This document shows positions 26,831-35,811 of a stretch of 42,568 bases of DNA, piece by piece. The DNA is from a virus. The stretch spans positions 1 to 42,568 of the IMG/VR virus record IMGVR_UViG_3300022751_000006. One strand, 5' to 3'. The notes beneath the pieces are model-generated. The model saw nothing but the letters and a program-made list of their open reading frames with translations, had not been told where the DNA came from and did not search any database. Within the stretch, counting starts at the first letter, position 1. Every line of letters starts with the position of its first letter. The position numbers and the translations under genes were made by a program.

Positions 26831-28976
26831 ACCCAGCGATATATCGTTGAGTTGAGAGAGAAGCGGGAAGAGCTGCTTGATTTACGCCGCCTGCCAGAGC
26901 GAGAGCAACTGCGTCATTCTGAAAGGTCTGATTTCCCAAAGCGCTGAGAATAGCCCAGTTCGAATGAGCGTCCGGGCCACGAGCTACCAGCATCCGTGCG
27001 ATCTGGTTGTTAATATCGTCGGCCCGCCCGGACACGGCATCGTCAGTCATACCAGTGAGGGCTTGGATAACCCTCTGCCCAGCGTTGACCGGGCTCCCGC
27101 GCCTCAAAGCGTCAATGGGCCCATTACCCCCAGCCATGTCCTGAATGACTTGCTTCTGGTTGGCGCGAGCAAATGTCTGGCTATTGTTGGCAACGGATGC
27201 TGCCAACTCAAAGGACATTCCTGCACGGTCTAGCTCTCGGAACAACTGATCCGAGAGGTTTTTCCCGATTGCAGCCTCAATCTTTGTGCGGGTTGATCGA
27301 TCAGATAGACTGACAAGCGCTTTGGCAGCTTCTCTCGTTTCTGTGTCTGGATTGCCTAGGGTTCGCTTAACGCGAGCCATCAGGTTATCAATCTGTGTGC
27401 GCAGGCCGGTAGCGATCCCTTGCCGCTCTCCATCACTTAGATTCTTGGACTGACGGATAACATCGTCCATTGTGAGGCTTGGGTTGAGAATGTCCGCACC
27501 GAGCTTAACGGCCTGAGAGCGCTTTATCGCGTCTCCAGCCGTGTCGAGAGCAACACGATACTCAGGGACATGATTGCCAAGAACAGTTCGGATATTGCCC
27601 GAAAGCTCTTGCAGGCTCCCACCGATATCGGTCTGCCCGCCAAGCGCACCCATGCCGATACCCGCCTCTGCCTCCTGATTAAGGGCGCGAGTGATATAAT
27701 CGATCTGCCGAACGTCAGGCTTAGTGAAATAGGTGACAGTTCCATCATCTGCTACATCAGCCAAGATTTGAGAGCTTTTCTCGCCCCTAATCTTCATGAG
27801 GGTGTTGGCGCGATCAATTGCCGACTTTGGAACCCGTGTTAGAAGGTCATCAAGAAGATACCCGGCCTCGCTGGAATAATCGATAGGAACAGCATCCGCC
27901 GCTCTATATGCAGCGCCGCGATCCCCTGCGGTTTCGGCTGCGATACGAGCGCGGGCCGATGTTATCCCTTCAGGCAATCCTAGCGTATTATCAAGGGCGT
28001 CCGAAATCGCTGCGCTGTCTACGCCCAAACGGTCTTGGATCGCATCTCTTGCCGTTCTTCCAGCCGCCCCGCTAGACTGAATAGCAGTATCTAGCATGGT
28101 GCGCGTTGATGGCGCGGCATCGACAAGCATGCCTTGCCCACCCGCCGCATTCATCCGGGCAAGCCCCTGAGGCGATAGCGCATCATCGGCAGCGAGTGCT
28201 TGCTGAAGATAACGGGCGACCCCTGGGTCAATCCCAGCCTTGGTTGCGGCGGCGTTTCTAGAAAAGAAGTTCGCTGCATTTCCATACGCAGAACCAGCGG
28301 CATTTGCGACAGTAGGACCAAAGCGCCCCAATACTGTACCGATCCCGGCCCCGATAGCTCCGCCCTCATTCCGCTCAGCCATTCCACCGTCTGTCGAACC
28401 AAACCCGCCTAGATAACCCAAGCCCGCACCGCCAATGACAGCATTAGCCATTGTCTGAGGCGATGTTAGGCTTGCTTGGGCGGGTATAACCGCGCCAGCC
28501 GCACCTCTTGCAGGCCCAAGAACAGAAAGACCGCCCACAACATCAGCAACATTAGCGAACCCGCCTAGCTGCTCTCTTCCAAGGTCGCGGCGCGCTTGCT
28601 CTAACTCTGAATATTGTCCATACGCATCACCGAATCCGGGGGCCGATTCGTCTCCCATCCAGTTGCGGACTTGCGAGCCGAGAGCGCCCATTCCTGCACC
28701 GATTTCGTCTGTAAACCCGAAGAGCTGACTATTCTGGGCAACACCTTGAAAGCCCTGAGGGGCAAGGAACTTTGAGGAGTAGTCCTGAAACTGTTCGCGG
28801 CTCATATCCCCAAACTGAGACTGACGTACTGTTTCTAGAGCGCCCTTATATCTATCCTCTGTGGATGGAGGAGGGCTACCCATCTGCGATTGAAACGCAG
28901 ACAGTGCCGTTGCTTCGTCAGGAGCCTCTACCTCGTAACGCGAGCCATCAGGCGCTGTGATTTCAAACTTCGCCAT
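26823..28976 (-). CDS. Large ejection / internal virion protein
   Basis: 717 residues. The N-terminus FEITAPDGSRYEVEAPDEAT followed by ALSAFQSQ is a short module seen at the start of many podovirus internal proteins. Next come glycine/alanine-rich helical segments (IGAGIGTVLGRFGPTVANAA) that may insert in membranes, then a long helical body and C-terminus. By size, order and composition it is the largest of three ejection proteins that form a channel for DNA entry. Starts one base from the preceding gene's end (ATG/TAA overlap). Confidence 0.75.
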   Translation of the reverse strand: MAKFEITAPDGSRYEVEAPDEATALSAFQSQMGSPPPSTEDRYKGALETVRQSQFGDMSREQFQDYSSKFLAPQGFQGVAQNSQLFGFTDEIGAGMGALGSQVRNWMGDESAPGFGDAYGQYSELEQARRDLGREQLGGFANVADVVGGLSVLGPARGAAGAVIPAQASLTSPQTMANAVIGGAGLGYLGGFGSTDGGMAERNEGGAIGAGIGTVLGRFGPTVANAAGSAYGNAANFFSRNAAATKAGIDPGVARYLQQALAADDALSPQGLARMNAAGGQGMLVDAAPSTRTMLDTAIQSSGAAGRTARDAIQDRLGVDSAAISDALDNTLGLPEGITSARARIAAETAGDRGAAYRAADAVPIDYSSEAGYLLDDLLTRVPKSAIDRANTLMKIRGEKSSQILADVADDGTVTYFTKPDVRQIDYITRALNQEAEAGIGMGALGGQTDIGGSLQELSGNIRTVLGNHVPEYRVALDTAGDAIKRSQAVKLGADILNPSLTMDDVIRQSKNLSDGERQGIATGLRTQIDNLMARVKRTLGNPDTETREAAKALVSLSDRSTRTKIEAAIGKNLSDQLFRELDRAGMSFELAASVANNSQTFARANQKQVIQDMAGGNGPIDALRRGSPVNAGQRVIQALTGMTDDAVSGRADDINNQIARMLVARGPDAHSNWAILSALGNQTFQNDAVALALAGGVNQAALPASLSTQRYIAGSK

Positions 28977-30106
28977 TAGTCGAGCCTGCGAATTGTAACG
29001 CCTGGAGGTAGTGCTTGCTGGCCGGTGGGTGTATCTCCGACCCTCTGGCGGAATGGCGTAACCGGGTTCTGAAGCGAATTGATCTGTGCACGCATGTTGG
29101 CCTTGATCCGCGCTCTCTCTTGTGGATCGGTCGATTGTTCGGCTTGTGCAAGGCCTTCCTGCGTAATGCGAGCAAGCTCCATGTCATAAGCATTGATGGC
29201 CTTGAGGGTGTCTATGATAAGCTCATTACCTCCCGGCTGATTGATGATGCGCGGCAGGCTGGCCTTGAAAATCTCAAGGTCGCGATCCGACATTGGGCCA
29301 GACCCCGGCTGACGCTGTTCCGGAACCATCTTGTTAATAAGTGCTTGCGCAGCCTGAACGCCCGATGCGCCCCCAAGATCAATGCCGAACTCGCCAGCCA
29401 ATTGAGTTGCTGCACCATCCATGCCGGTGGGGCTGTTAGCGAGAAGTCCTTCAAGGGTCTGAATTTGCCCAAGGTTACGAGCCGCGGTCTGCCCACCCGT
29501 GAGGAACCCTGAGAAGATTTCGCCTTCAGCCGCACCAAGACCGCTAAAGAAGTCGTTATTCGTTCCGGTATTCACCGTAACCAACGAGCTATCGTCGCCA
29601 AGCGTTTCGCCATAAGCTGGAATGGCCTGACCAAGCTGCCAATTCTGGAAATCAGTTGGCGCGTTCGGATCATATAGCTGCGGCTGCGGATTTCGCATAC
29701 CCTCCGTCTCCATCTGCAACTGCTCTAGTTGTAGCTGATACATCGGGTCAGAGCGCTCTAACCCCTGATTGAGCAGAGCAGAAGCGATGGAGGTTTGAGC
29801 AGGACTTGCCCACGCGCTATCCGGCGATGTTAGAGCAGCCATGATGGTGTTAGGATCGGAGTTGATGGCAAGATCGGCAAAGAGCGAGCCTGCACGTTCA
29901 CGGCCTGCCGTTTCAGCATCCGACACGCGCCCCTCAAGAACTGTACCGCTGAGAGCCGCCGCAACATCTGCAAGGCCCTGCCCCCAATTCTGAGCGGGAG
30001 TAGCAGATTGAGCCATAAGGGCTTCGGCAATAGCGCGTTTGCGGGCTGCTTGTTCGGGTGAGGTGATTGCCTGATTGCCGGACCATTGGAATGGTGCAAG
30101 TGCCAT
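28976..30106 (-). CDS. Ejection / internal virion protein
   Basis: 376 residues. The N-terminal signature AIAEALMAQSATPAQNWGQG followed by LADVAAALSG recurs in podovirus internal virion proteins. Body helical and Gln/Ala/Asn rich; C-terminus ends QQALPPGVTIRRLD. Between the S74-domain protein and the 717-residue ejection protein, so most likely delivered into the host with the DNA. Confidence 0.7.
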   Translation of the reverse strand: MALAPFQWSGNQAITSPEQAARKRAIAEALMAQSATPAQNWGQGLADVAAALSGTVLEGRVSDAETAGRERAGSLFADLAINSDPNTIMAALTSPDSAWASPAQTSIASALLNQGLERSDPMYQLQLEQLQMETEGMRNPQPQLYDPNAPTDFQNWQLGQAIPAYGETLGDDSSLVTVNTGTNNDFFSGLGAAEGEIFSGFLTGGQTAARNLGQIQTLEGLLANSPTGMDGAATQLAGEFGIDLGGASGVQAAQALINKMVPEQRQPGSGPMSDRDLEIFKASLPRIINQPGGNELIIDTLKAINAYDMELARITQEGLAQAEQSTDPQERARIKANMRAQINSLQNPVTPFRQRVGDTPTGQQALPPGVTIRRLD

Positions 30107-31054
30107 TTAGCCCACCTTATCGTACTGGACGCGATAGAACCCATCTGGGCCCATCGTAACCGCTTCTGGATGGCTTTCGAGCAAGTCCTGCGCGATATAG
30201 CCAATCTGTGTTGGGCCACCATGTTTGTAGGCGAATTTGTAAATTGGGACGCCCGAATCTGTCTGGCCGATCCGCACAATATCTTTCTTGGCTCTCCGAT
30301 CAGAGAGAAGCGGGATGAGCGATGCGCCAGCGGAGAATAAACCGCCTAAGGTCTGCTGGCCTGCATTGTACCCGGCCATTTCTTGCTGATAGCCTGCGTT
30401 GGTAATACCAGCAACATCAGTCCCAGCAACCCCTGTCTGCGCTGTATTGGCAAACTGAGGCTGGGAAATCTGGTTCTGACCGGACAGTGCGAGGATTTCG
30501 TTTAGTGGCTGAGAACGGATAGCCATCTGGCTCTGAAGCGCGGAACCAAAATTATTGAGATTTGCGTTATTGTAGGCACTAGATCGGCTCTGAGCGAACT
30601 GATCACGAGCGTCATTATAGGCCGTCGAGCCGGGACGCATGCCGCGATTAACAAGGTCGGTTTCGTTCTGCTGTGCCAGCCTGTCCCATTGAGGGTTGAG
30701 GTTCTGCGCTGTCAGATCGTTGAGGTAAGTTTGTTGTGCAGACCAGTCCAATGGCTTGTTAAGCAGACCCGATAGCCTACCGCTCTGCTCTTGAGCGAGA
30801 TTGGAAAGGTTCTGCTGTGTCGCTTGGGAACTAGCTAGAAGCTGTTGCCCTGGAGCGGACAAGCTCTGAGTGGCTGAATAACGCGGAGTTCCATCTGACC
30901 ATGAACCGATCTGCTCATAGTTAAGCTTATTGCCCTGAGCGTCGGTTTGGTTGACCATATTGAGGCCCGCCGTCGCAATGGCAGTCTCTCTATTGCTTGC
31001 CGTCTGCTGCTGAATTGTGTTTGCCGTATTCGGCGCACTAGGAGCTTTACCGAT
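30107..31054 (-). CDS. Virion protein with a C-terminal S74 chaperone domain; apparent ATC start
   Basis: 315 residues if started at ATC 31054; the first ATG is at 30958. The ATC choice rests on a perfect AGGAGG 5 bases upstream, 2 bases after the previous stop, and a coherent extension reading (M)GKAPSAPNTANTIQ, typical of the beginning of related phage proteins. An in-frame TAA follows upstream and no ATG, GTG or TTG lies between. Residues about 249-315 form a peptidase S74 (endosialidase chaperone) domain: LLSDRRAKKDIVRIG, YKFAYK, IGYIAQDLLESHPEAV. Such domains trimerise and then cut themselves off at the Ser. Body Gln/Asn rich. Confidence 0.8.
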   Translation of the reverse strand: MGKAPSAPNTANTIQQQTASNRETAIATAGLNMVNQTDAQGNKLNYEQIGSWSDGTPRYSATQSLSAPGQQLLASSQATQQNLSNLAQEQSGRLSGLLNKPLDWSAQQTYLNDLTAQNLNPQWDRLAQQNETDLVNRGMRPGSTAYNDARDQFAQSRSSAYNNANLNNFGSALQSQMAIRSQPLNEILALSGQNQISQPQFANTAQTGVAGTDVAGITNAGYQQEMAGYNAGQQTLGGLFSAGASLIPLLSDRRAKKDIVRIGQTDSGVPIYKFAYKHGGPTQIGYIAQDLLESHPEAVTMGPDGFYRVQYDKVG

Positions 31055-31056
31055 TT

Positions 31057-31485
31057 CTACCTCCTGTTAAACCGGCTGGAGCGCCATTGATCGTCTGTAA
31101 GGGTGCAGATAACTTCTGCTTCATGCCTACCACGCAAACGTGGGATTGTACATAAATCGAAGCCAAATCGCTCTGCAATGTTCAGCATTCTCGAATTGTG
31201 CTCGCTGACGCGCATCACCACCATTTGGCATTCGAGCAGTTCAAAGACATACCTGAATATGGCGCGGATCATTCGGCGGGTTAGCCAGCCAGGATGAGTG
31301 CAGGCGCTGGTCATCTCGATAACGCCCTCTTTGGGGTAGTAGTTATGAAATGCGGTGCCGCCGACAATCTGGCCTTTATCATAGACGCCGAACGCGGCCA
31401 TGAAATAACCAGCAAACCCGGACTGCCCTAGCTGAGATGCTACCCATTCCCCGACCTGCTTGTCACAGCCAAAGACTACATGCAT
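31057..31485 (-). CDS. GNAT-family acetyltransferase-like protein
   Basis: 142 residues from ATG 31485 (TAATG overlap with the upstream gene). MHVVFGCDKQVGEWVASQLG then GVYDKGQIVGGTAFHNY, THPGWLTRRMIRAIFRYVFE and VVMRVSEHNSRMLNIAERFG: the strand, acetyl-CoA helix and N-x-x-M-x-x-x-A-x-x-x-G-F end of the GNAT fold. A GNAT gene among connector and ejection genes recurs in several podoviruses; its substrate is unknown. Confidence 0.75.
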   Translation of the reverse strand: MHVVFGCDKQVGEWVASQLGQSGFAGYFMAAFGVYDKGQIVGGTAFHNYYPKEGVIEMTSACTHPGWLTRRMIRAIFRYVFELLECQMVVMRVSEHNSRMLNIAERFGFDLCTIPRLRGRHEAEVICTLTDDQWRSSRFNRR

Positions 31486-33095
31486 TAAACCACCAACCCG
31501 CCTTGCTCGACGGTTACGTTGAGGCTGATGATTTCCACGTTGGGAGTATTGGGAGAGCCGATAGGCATCTGGAGGCCTGTAGAATGTACGCGGCCAGCCA
31601 ATGCTCCCTGTGGTGTTACCCAATAGGTTGTCTTTGGCGTTTGGATGGATGCTCCGTCATAAATGGCGGTATCGAATTGTCCAATATCGTAGACCGATTC
31701 AGGAGCAGTCTCGCCCTCAACGTTCGGAGGGCTTGGGAAGTTAATGGTGTAGTCTACAAAATTAACCATGCGGACCGCAACGGGATATGTCGTCAGGAAC
31801 TCCCCACGCACCTGCTTGAGCGTCTTGACCGTGCCAAACGCGCCCATGTGGTTCCACGACATTGCCATCTGCATTGTGTAAGGAACGCCGTTGTCATAGC
31901 CACCCACCTCAGCAATCCGAATGGTCCCATCGTTGGAGCCGTAGAATAGCTGGTTGTTATGGATGGCAAGGCATCGCATATCGAGGCCGGTGTATCGACC
32001 CCATGCGCCTGTCTGGAGATTCTTGACGAAATTGATTGGAGGGGTGGCCGTCGAAACCAGCGGCACATTCACATAAGCAAGGCCCTTTGTTTCCCACTTC
32101 AGGCATTCCCATGGCACAGTGCGACGGCGACCAGCCTCTAACGTCCAGTCTGGCTCAATAGCTGACGATAGAGCATCAATGGACAATGCTGCCGGGTCTT
32201 TGACGCGAATGGCAGACACAGCCACCCAGCCGCGCTCCGTGAGGATAGCAATATCGCCACCAGCCTTCATCCATCCATTGATCCCAAGCGGCTCTGGGCC
32301 TTCTGCAACGCCTGCCAATGTCCAGTCAGTACCACCAGGGAACGAGCCCTGAAAGATTGCCAATTCCCCTTCTGTGGACACAACCACCAGATAGTCATTG
32401 AGGGAGTTCGAACCCGATTCGCTGGACCATGTGCAGGTGAAGAACACCGCACCGCCCTTACGGAATATGCCCGCAAGATTTAGCTGAGACGCTACACCGC
32501 CAATCGAATCCACCGGGAGATAGTGAACCACAAGGCTGTTCTTCTCCACAAAATAGAGCCGGTTGCGGTAGACATTCACATGGCTAAACGTTGATGTTGT
32601 CGCCCCTGTAATAGCCGGGACAGATACCCCGTTTATTGGGGTTGCCACCGTCCCATCATAGAGCAACGCCTCGTCCGTGCCATTCACCCAATAGGCGAAG
32701 TAGCCGCCCGATGTGGCAAACTGGGCTGATGCGTAATAATTCGAGGTTTGGCTTGTTACTAAGGCTACAGGCGGGATATCAGGATCAACGACCGTTGTGA
32801 TGGGAAAGATAGAGCCATCCGAGGAGGCGAATATCTGCGAACTCATTGCGCCTTGATAGGTCGGCAGGCTTTCGACTGGCTCGGCCCCGACCGTGGCATA
32901 TATCTGGTTTCCACCACGCGGCTTGACGCCCTTAGTCGTGGGATACCCATTGTCCAGAACAATGCACGTACCCTTCTGTGAAGCCGCAAGGTTCTGCGCT
33001 GTTACCCACCCACCCAAAGGCGCGGGATAGGCCTCAGGCGTAGCTACAGAGGCTCTGTTCTGCCTGCGGGATAGGGCTGCATCCATACGGCTCAT
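31485..33095 (-). CDS. Tail/DNA-stabilisation protein (P22 gp10-like role)
   Basis: 536 residues, beta-rich. The start region APLGGWVTAQNLAASQKGTC, LDNGYPTTKGVKPRGG and repeated blocks (SSQIFASSDGSIFPITTVVD; HVNVYRNRLYFVEKNSLVVH) suggest a propeller-like tail hub. Its place after the adaptor (33092-33769) is that of P22 gp10, which plugs the portal after packaging. Role inferred mainly from order and length (gp10 has about 470 residues). Confidence 0.7.
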   Translation of the reverse strand: MSRMDAALSRRQNRASVATPEAYPAPLGGWVTAQNLAASQKGTCIVLDNGYPTTKGVKPRGGNQIYATVGAEPVESLPTYQGAMSSQIFASSDGSIFPITTVVDPDIPPVALVTSQTSNYYASAQFATSGGYFAYWVNGTDEALLYDGTVATPINGVSVPAITGATTSTFSHVNVYRNRLYFVEKNSLVVHYLPVDSIGGVASQLNLAGIFRKGGAVFFTCTWSSESGSNSLNDYLVVVSTEGELAIFQGSFPGGTDWTLAGVAEGPEPLGINGWMKAGGDIAILTERGWVAVSAIRVKDPAALSIDALSSAIEPDWTLEAGRRRTVPWECLKWETKGLAYVNVPLVSTATPPINFVKNLQTGAWGRYTGLDMRCLAIHNNQLFYGSNDGTIRIAEVGGYDNGVPYTMQMAMSWNHMGAFGTVKTLKQVRGEFLTTYPVAVRMVNFVDYTINFPSPPNVEGETAPESVYDIGQFDTAIYDGASIQTPKTTYWVTPQGALAGRVHSTGLQMPIGSPNTPNVEIISLNVTVEQGGLVV

Positions 33096-33769
33096 GGGAA
33101 GGTCTGCCCATTGCGATTATAGAACCCGCTGCGAGAACCCGAAATAATAGACTGGCGAGCCCCGGTATCTTTCCACGTTGCCTTCCCCATCGCTTCCTCA
33201 TACTCGGCAAGTTCTGATGCGTAATCCTGCTGCTGCTGTTTTTTCCAATTCCAGATGATGCACAGAGTCAACAGCCGCTCATCGAGCGTGAAGGTGTCAC
33301 CATCTGAGGTGAAGCGCGGAGCCGTACCGTTCACGATCCAATTGGAGACGTAAAAGTATTGAAGGTTCTGGCCTACAGCGAGCGTGGGGCGAATGTTGAG
33401 ATTGCCACCGAACAGGGACCATCTCGGCTCCCACGGCTCTAGCGTGTAGGTTTCCATCTGAAGCCACTGGTTAACGTCCGCGACCTGCTGAGACGGATAC
33501 CAGGTAAACGATTGGCTCCAGAGATTAGCGTCTTTGACCATGCGGTCGTAATCATCTGGCAGTGAGAATGCAGTTAGCGCCCCATCACCGTTGATCGTGG
33601 CAACCTTCTTGAGGCGCTGCCAATCATAGGCTTCCATGATCTGAACGGCACACTCATTCACCGTGGACTGCATCATCTGCCACGTGCGTTCGGTGGATGA
33701 GAAGAGAACTGAAGGGTATGGAAGGCCAAGGCTAAGACTGGCGTCTTGGACAGATGAGAGAACGCTCAA
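33092..33769 (-). CDS. Head-tail adaptor (P22 gp4-like)
   Basis: 225 residues. SVLSSVQDASLSLGLPYPSV opens like podovirus adaptor proteins. A helix bundle (MMQSTVNECAVQIMEAYDWQ) leads into SLPDDYDRMVKDANLWSQSF and a long C-terminal helix (IWNWKKQQQQDYASELAEYE). This protein would dock on the portal after packaging and attach the tail. ATGA overlap with the next gene. Confidence 0.75.
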   Translation of the reverse strand: MSVLSSVQDASLSLGLPYPSVLFSSTERTWQMMQSTVNECAVQIMEAYDWQRLKKVATINGDGALTAFSLPDDYDRMVKDANLWSQSFTWYPSQQVADVNQWLQMETYTLEPWEPRWSLFGGNLNIRPTLAVGQNLQYFYVSNWIVNGTAPRFTSDGDTFTLDERLLTLCIIWNWKKQQQQDYASELAEYEEAMGKATWKDTGARQSIISGSRSGFYNRNGQTFP

Positions 33770-33788
33770 TGCATTGGCCTTCCGTTAT

Positions 33789-34418
33789 TTAGGCAGCTTC
33801 GGTTAGTTCCGAAGAGATGCGCTGAAGGGTTTCGAGGGAGGGATTGCCAACCGGGTACTTGCCGGTCTTGGCCTTGATATCCTCACGCAGACGGGTGTAT
33901 TCGCCCTCATTGGATACCGGCTGCACGATCTGAGCGGAGAGCATAGCGCGAAGCTCGGCAAGCTCACGCTGCATCTCGACAACCTTGTCATTAGCGCCGG
34001 TTTCCTGACGCTTCTGAAGGTACTGCTGGGCGAGCGATTTAAGCTCATAGCCCTTACCGCCAAGCTTTGGAATGTTGCGATCATCAAGGTTAGCCAGCGC
34101 CTCGACGCTGTAAATCTTGAGCATGCGCAGTTCGGAAATGCGCGATGGGTTGAGGAACGGAGCTTCTTCGAGGGCCGTGCCGTCTGCCGTCTGCGACTTT
34201 CCATCCTTGAACTGAGCATACTGATCAGGCCAGCGCATGGCGTAGGTGATTTCTTCTAGGCCGTCGCGTACCCAAAGGTCTTTGGCGCGGAATACGGGGC
34301 CGAAGCGCGTTTCGCCTGCAATCTGCACACGAACACACTCTTCTCCTTCGTGCATGAAGAAGAAGGGGACGATGACAGATTGTGCGCTTGGGTCGAACTT
34401 AGGAAGAAAGGGGTCCAT
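33789..34418 (-). CDS. Hypothetical virion protein with a C-terminal HeH/LEM-like helix pair
   Basis: 209 residues. N-terminal beta part (SVIVPFFFMHEGEECVRVQI), middle helical coiled coil (DKVVEMQRELAELRAMLSAQ) and an end (TRLREDIKAKTGKYPVGNPS then LETLQRISSEL) resembling the small helix-extended-loop-helix motif found on phage capsid-associated proteins. Conserved position between the capsid/decoration genes and the adaptor. It is the first gene after the UUCG-loop terminator. Confidence 0.65.
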   Translation of the reverse strand: MDPFLPKFDPSAQSVIVPFFFMHEGEECVRVQIAGETRFGPVFRAKDLWVRDGLEEITYAMRWPDQYAQFKDGKSQTADGTALEEAPFLNPSRISELRMLKIYSVEALANLDDRNIPKLGGKGYELKSLAQQYLQKRQETGANDKVVEMQRELAELRAMLSAQIVQPVSNEGEYTRLREDIKAKTGKYPVGNPSLETLQRISSELTEAA

Positions 34419-34440
34419 TGGGATTCCTTGATTAAAGGTG

Positions 34441-34469
34441 CAGAAGAAAGCGGGAGCCGAAGCCCCCGC
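34441..34469 (-). terminator. UUCG-tetraloop terminator after the capsid genes
   Basis: Minus strand: GCGGGGGC-TTCG-GCTCCCGC (34469-34450; 8 pairs including one G-U), followed by TTTCTTCTG. It lies after the decoration gene and before the 209-residue gene. It would partly stop transcription and so keep capsid and decoration expression above that of the connector and ejection genes. Confidence 0.85.
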
Positions 34470-34477
34470 CTAATGGT

Positions 34478-34768
34478 TTAGAGAGCGATCTGTCGGAACC
34501 AAGTCCATGCATTGATGGGAATGGCTGCAACAGTCGTCTCGTAAGTACCAGCGCCTACTGCTGCTACCCAAGTGGTTTCGTTGATGATTACGTCCGTACC
34601 AGCAGTTGCGATAGCCGCGCCCGCTTTTGCAAAGACATACTTGTGGCCGTCAGAGCCGAGAACAGCAGCACCAGGAAGTGGGCTGTCAACGCCAGTGAGA
34701 TCGAACCAAAAGTCAGTATCAAACTGCTCAAGGTCAGGGCCAAGGCTAGGAGTAATGCGGAAAACCAT
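34478..34768 (-). CDS. Head decoration-like protein
   Basis: 96 residues: FRITPSLGPDLEQFDTDFWF then AAVLGSDGHKYVFAKAGAAI and INAWTWFRQIAL. Small beta-rich protein with Ala/Thr/Gly content typical of capsid-surface proteins; it directly follows the capsid gene and precedes a strong terminator, so it is expected at high copy. Function inferred. Confidence 0.65.
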   Translation of the reverse strand: MVFRITPSLGPDLEQFDTDFWFDLTGVDSPLPGAAVLGSDGHKYVFAKAGAAIATAGTDVIINETTWVAAVGAGTYETTVAAIPINAWTWFRQIAL

Positions 34769-34783
34769 GATTCAAATCTCCTA

Positions 34784-35797
34784 TCAGGGCACGGAATCGT
34801 ACAAGCGCCAGGAGTACTGAGGATCACCCAATACAAGCTGGCCCATCCACACCAAGAAGTTTGCGATGGCATCTTGGTTGATTGGCATCTGACCGTCGCC
34901 ATCAAACAGCATGTCCATGTTACGATCCGGGTGCTGATAGAGGTACAGCGAGGACGAATCGAGGCCATAGGTGGTGTTTGCAGGCATTGCCGAACGGATA
35001 CCGGCAGCCGGGATAACTTCGGCCACAAAGCCCGCACCGGCAAATTCAAGGGCCGGGAAGCCAAGGCGACCAACGCGGCCCTGAGTGGTGATGCGCTGAT
35101 GGGCAACAAGCGACTGCGAGAACGCCGTAAAGTGTTCAGCAGATGCAATCAGAAGATCAGCACCCTTACGGCCCTTCGAACGCTGAAGCATGATGGCTTC
35201 ATACATTGGACGGATCGTGGTGGAATCAACCTGTGTGCCAATCGTCGGGAATGCCGAGTTTGCATCGTAGGACGAGGTGCGCCAGATGGCATTGGTCGAA
35301 CGGTCAATGCCGCCATACGTACCAGCATTCGTCACAACCGGGAGGGCTGCGGCAAGACCGATAAGCTGACGCCCATTGGAGCCAGTACCGTCACCGTGGA
35401 CAGCAGCCTCCATGGTATCGCGCATGGAGCCGATGGCGGCGTTCTGGTACTCTTCCATCAGATCGATGACCTGCGCACGGCCACGGTTTACCAGCAGTTC
35501 CGTGCCATTGAAGGAAATCGGAACGGCGAGGTTCGTGGGCGTAAAGTACGCGTCATTGAACAGTTCGATGGGGGAGTTGCGGAGGTAATCGTACCCCGTA
35601 AACCACTGTCCATCCTGCTTGTTGATCTGGAGGTGATGGCGGATTTCGGGGCCGTAGAAGCTCCGAACATTGCCACGTTCACGAATGACCGCCAAAACGG
35701 GGTCATTGTTGTACACCAGTTCCGTAATGCCTTCTTTGCGCATAGCCATAGAGGCAGATAGAAGCTGGCGATACTGACGGTCGGTAGTGACTGCCAT
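34784..35797 (-). CDS. Major capsid protein
   Basis: 337 residues. Placed after the scaffold and in the canonical portal-scaffold-capsid order. The N-terminal helical region (RQYRQLLSASMAMRKEGITE, LVYNNDPVLAVI) is followed by a basic/Gly-rich loop, an alpha/beta domain (IRPMYEAIMLQRSKGRKGAD, LLIASAEHFTAFSQ) and a late TYGLDSSSLYLYQHPDRNMD segment, consistent with the HK97 fold. No strong similarity to P22 gp5 is visible (it is shorter). The composition is Ala/Asn/Gly/Thr rich without long low complexity. Confidence 0.85.
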   Translation of the reverse strand: MAVTTDRQYRQLLSASMAMRKEGITELVYNNDPVLAVIRERGNVRSFYGPEIRHHLQINKQDGQWFTGYDYLRNSPIELFNDAYFTPTNLAVPISFNGTELLVNRGRAQVIDLMEEYQNAAIGSMRDTMEAAVHGDGTGSNGRQLIGLAAALPVVTNAGTYGGIDRSTNAIWRTSSYDANSAFPTIGTQVDSTTIRPMYEAIMLQRSKGRKGADLLIASAEHFTAFSQSLVAHQRITTQGRVGRLGFPALEFAGAGFVAEVIPAAGIRSAMPANTTYGLDSSSLYLYQHPDRNMDMLFDGDGQMPINQDAIANFLVWMGQLVLGDPQYSWRLYDSVP

Positions 35798-35811
35798 TCT
35801 GTATCAATCCT

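Noticed and set aside
34643-35761. Plus-strand open frame of 372 codons opposite the capsid gene
   Set aside because: It is the mirror of a well-supported capsid gene with no ribosome binding site or coupling, and its product is arginine/histidine rich without a recognisable fold.
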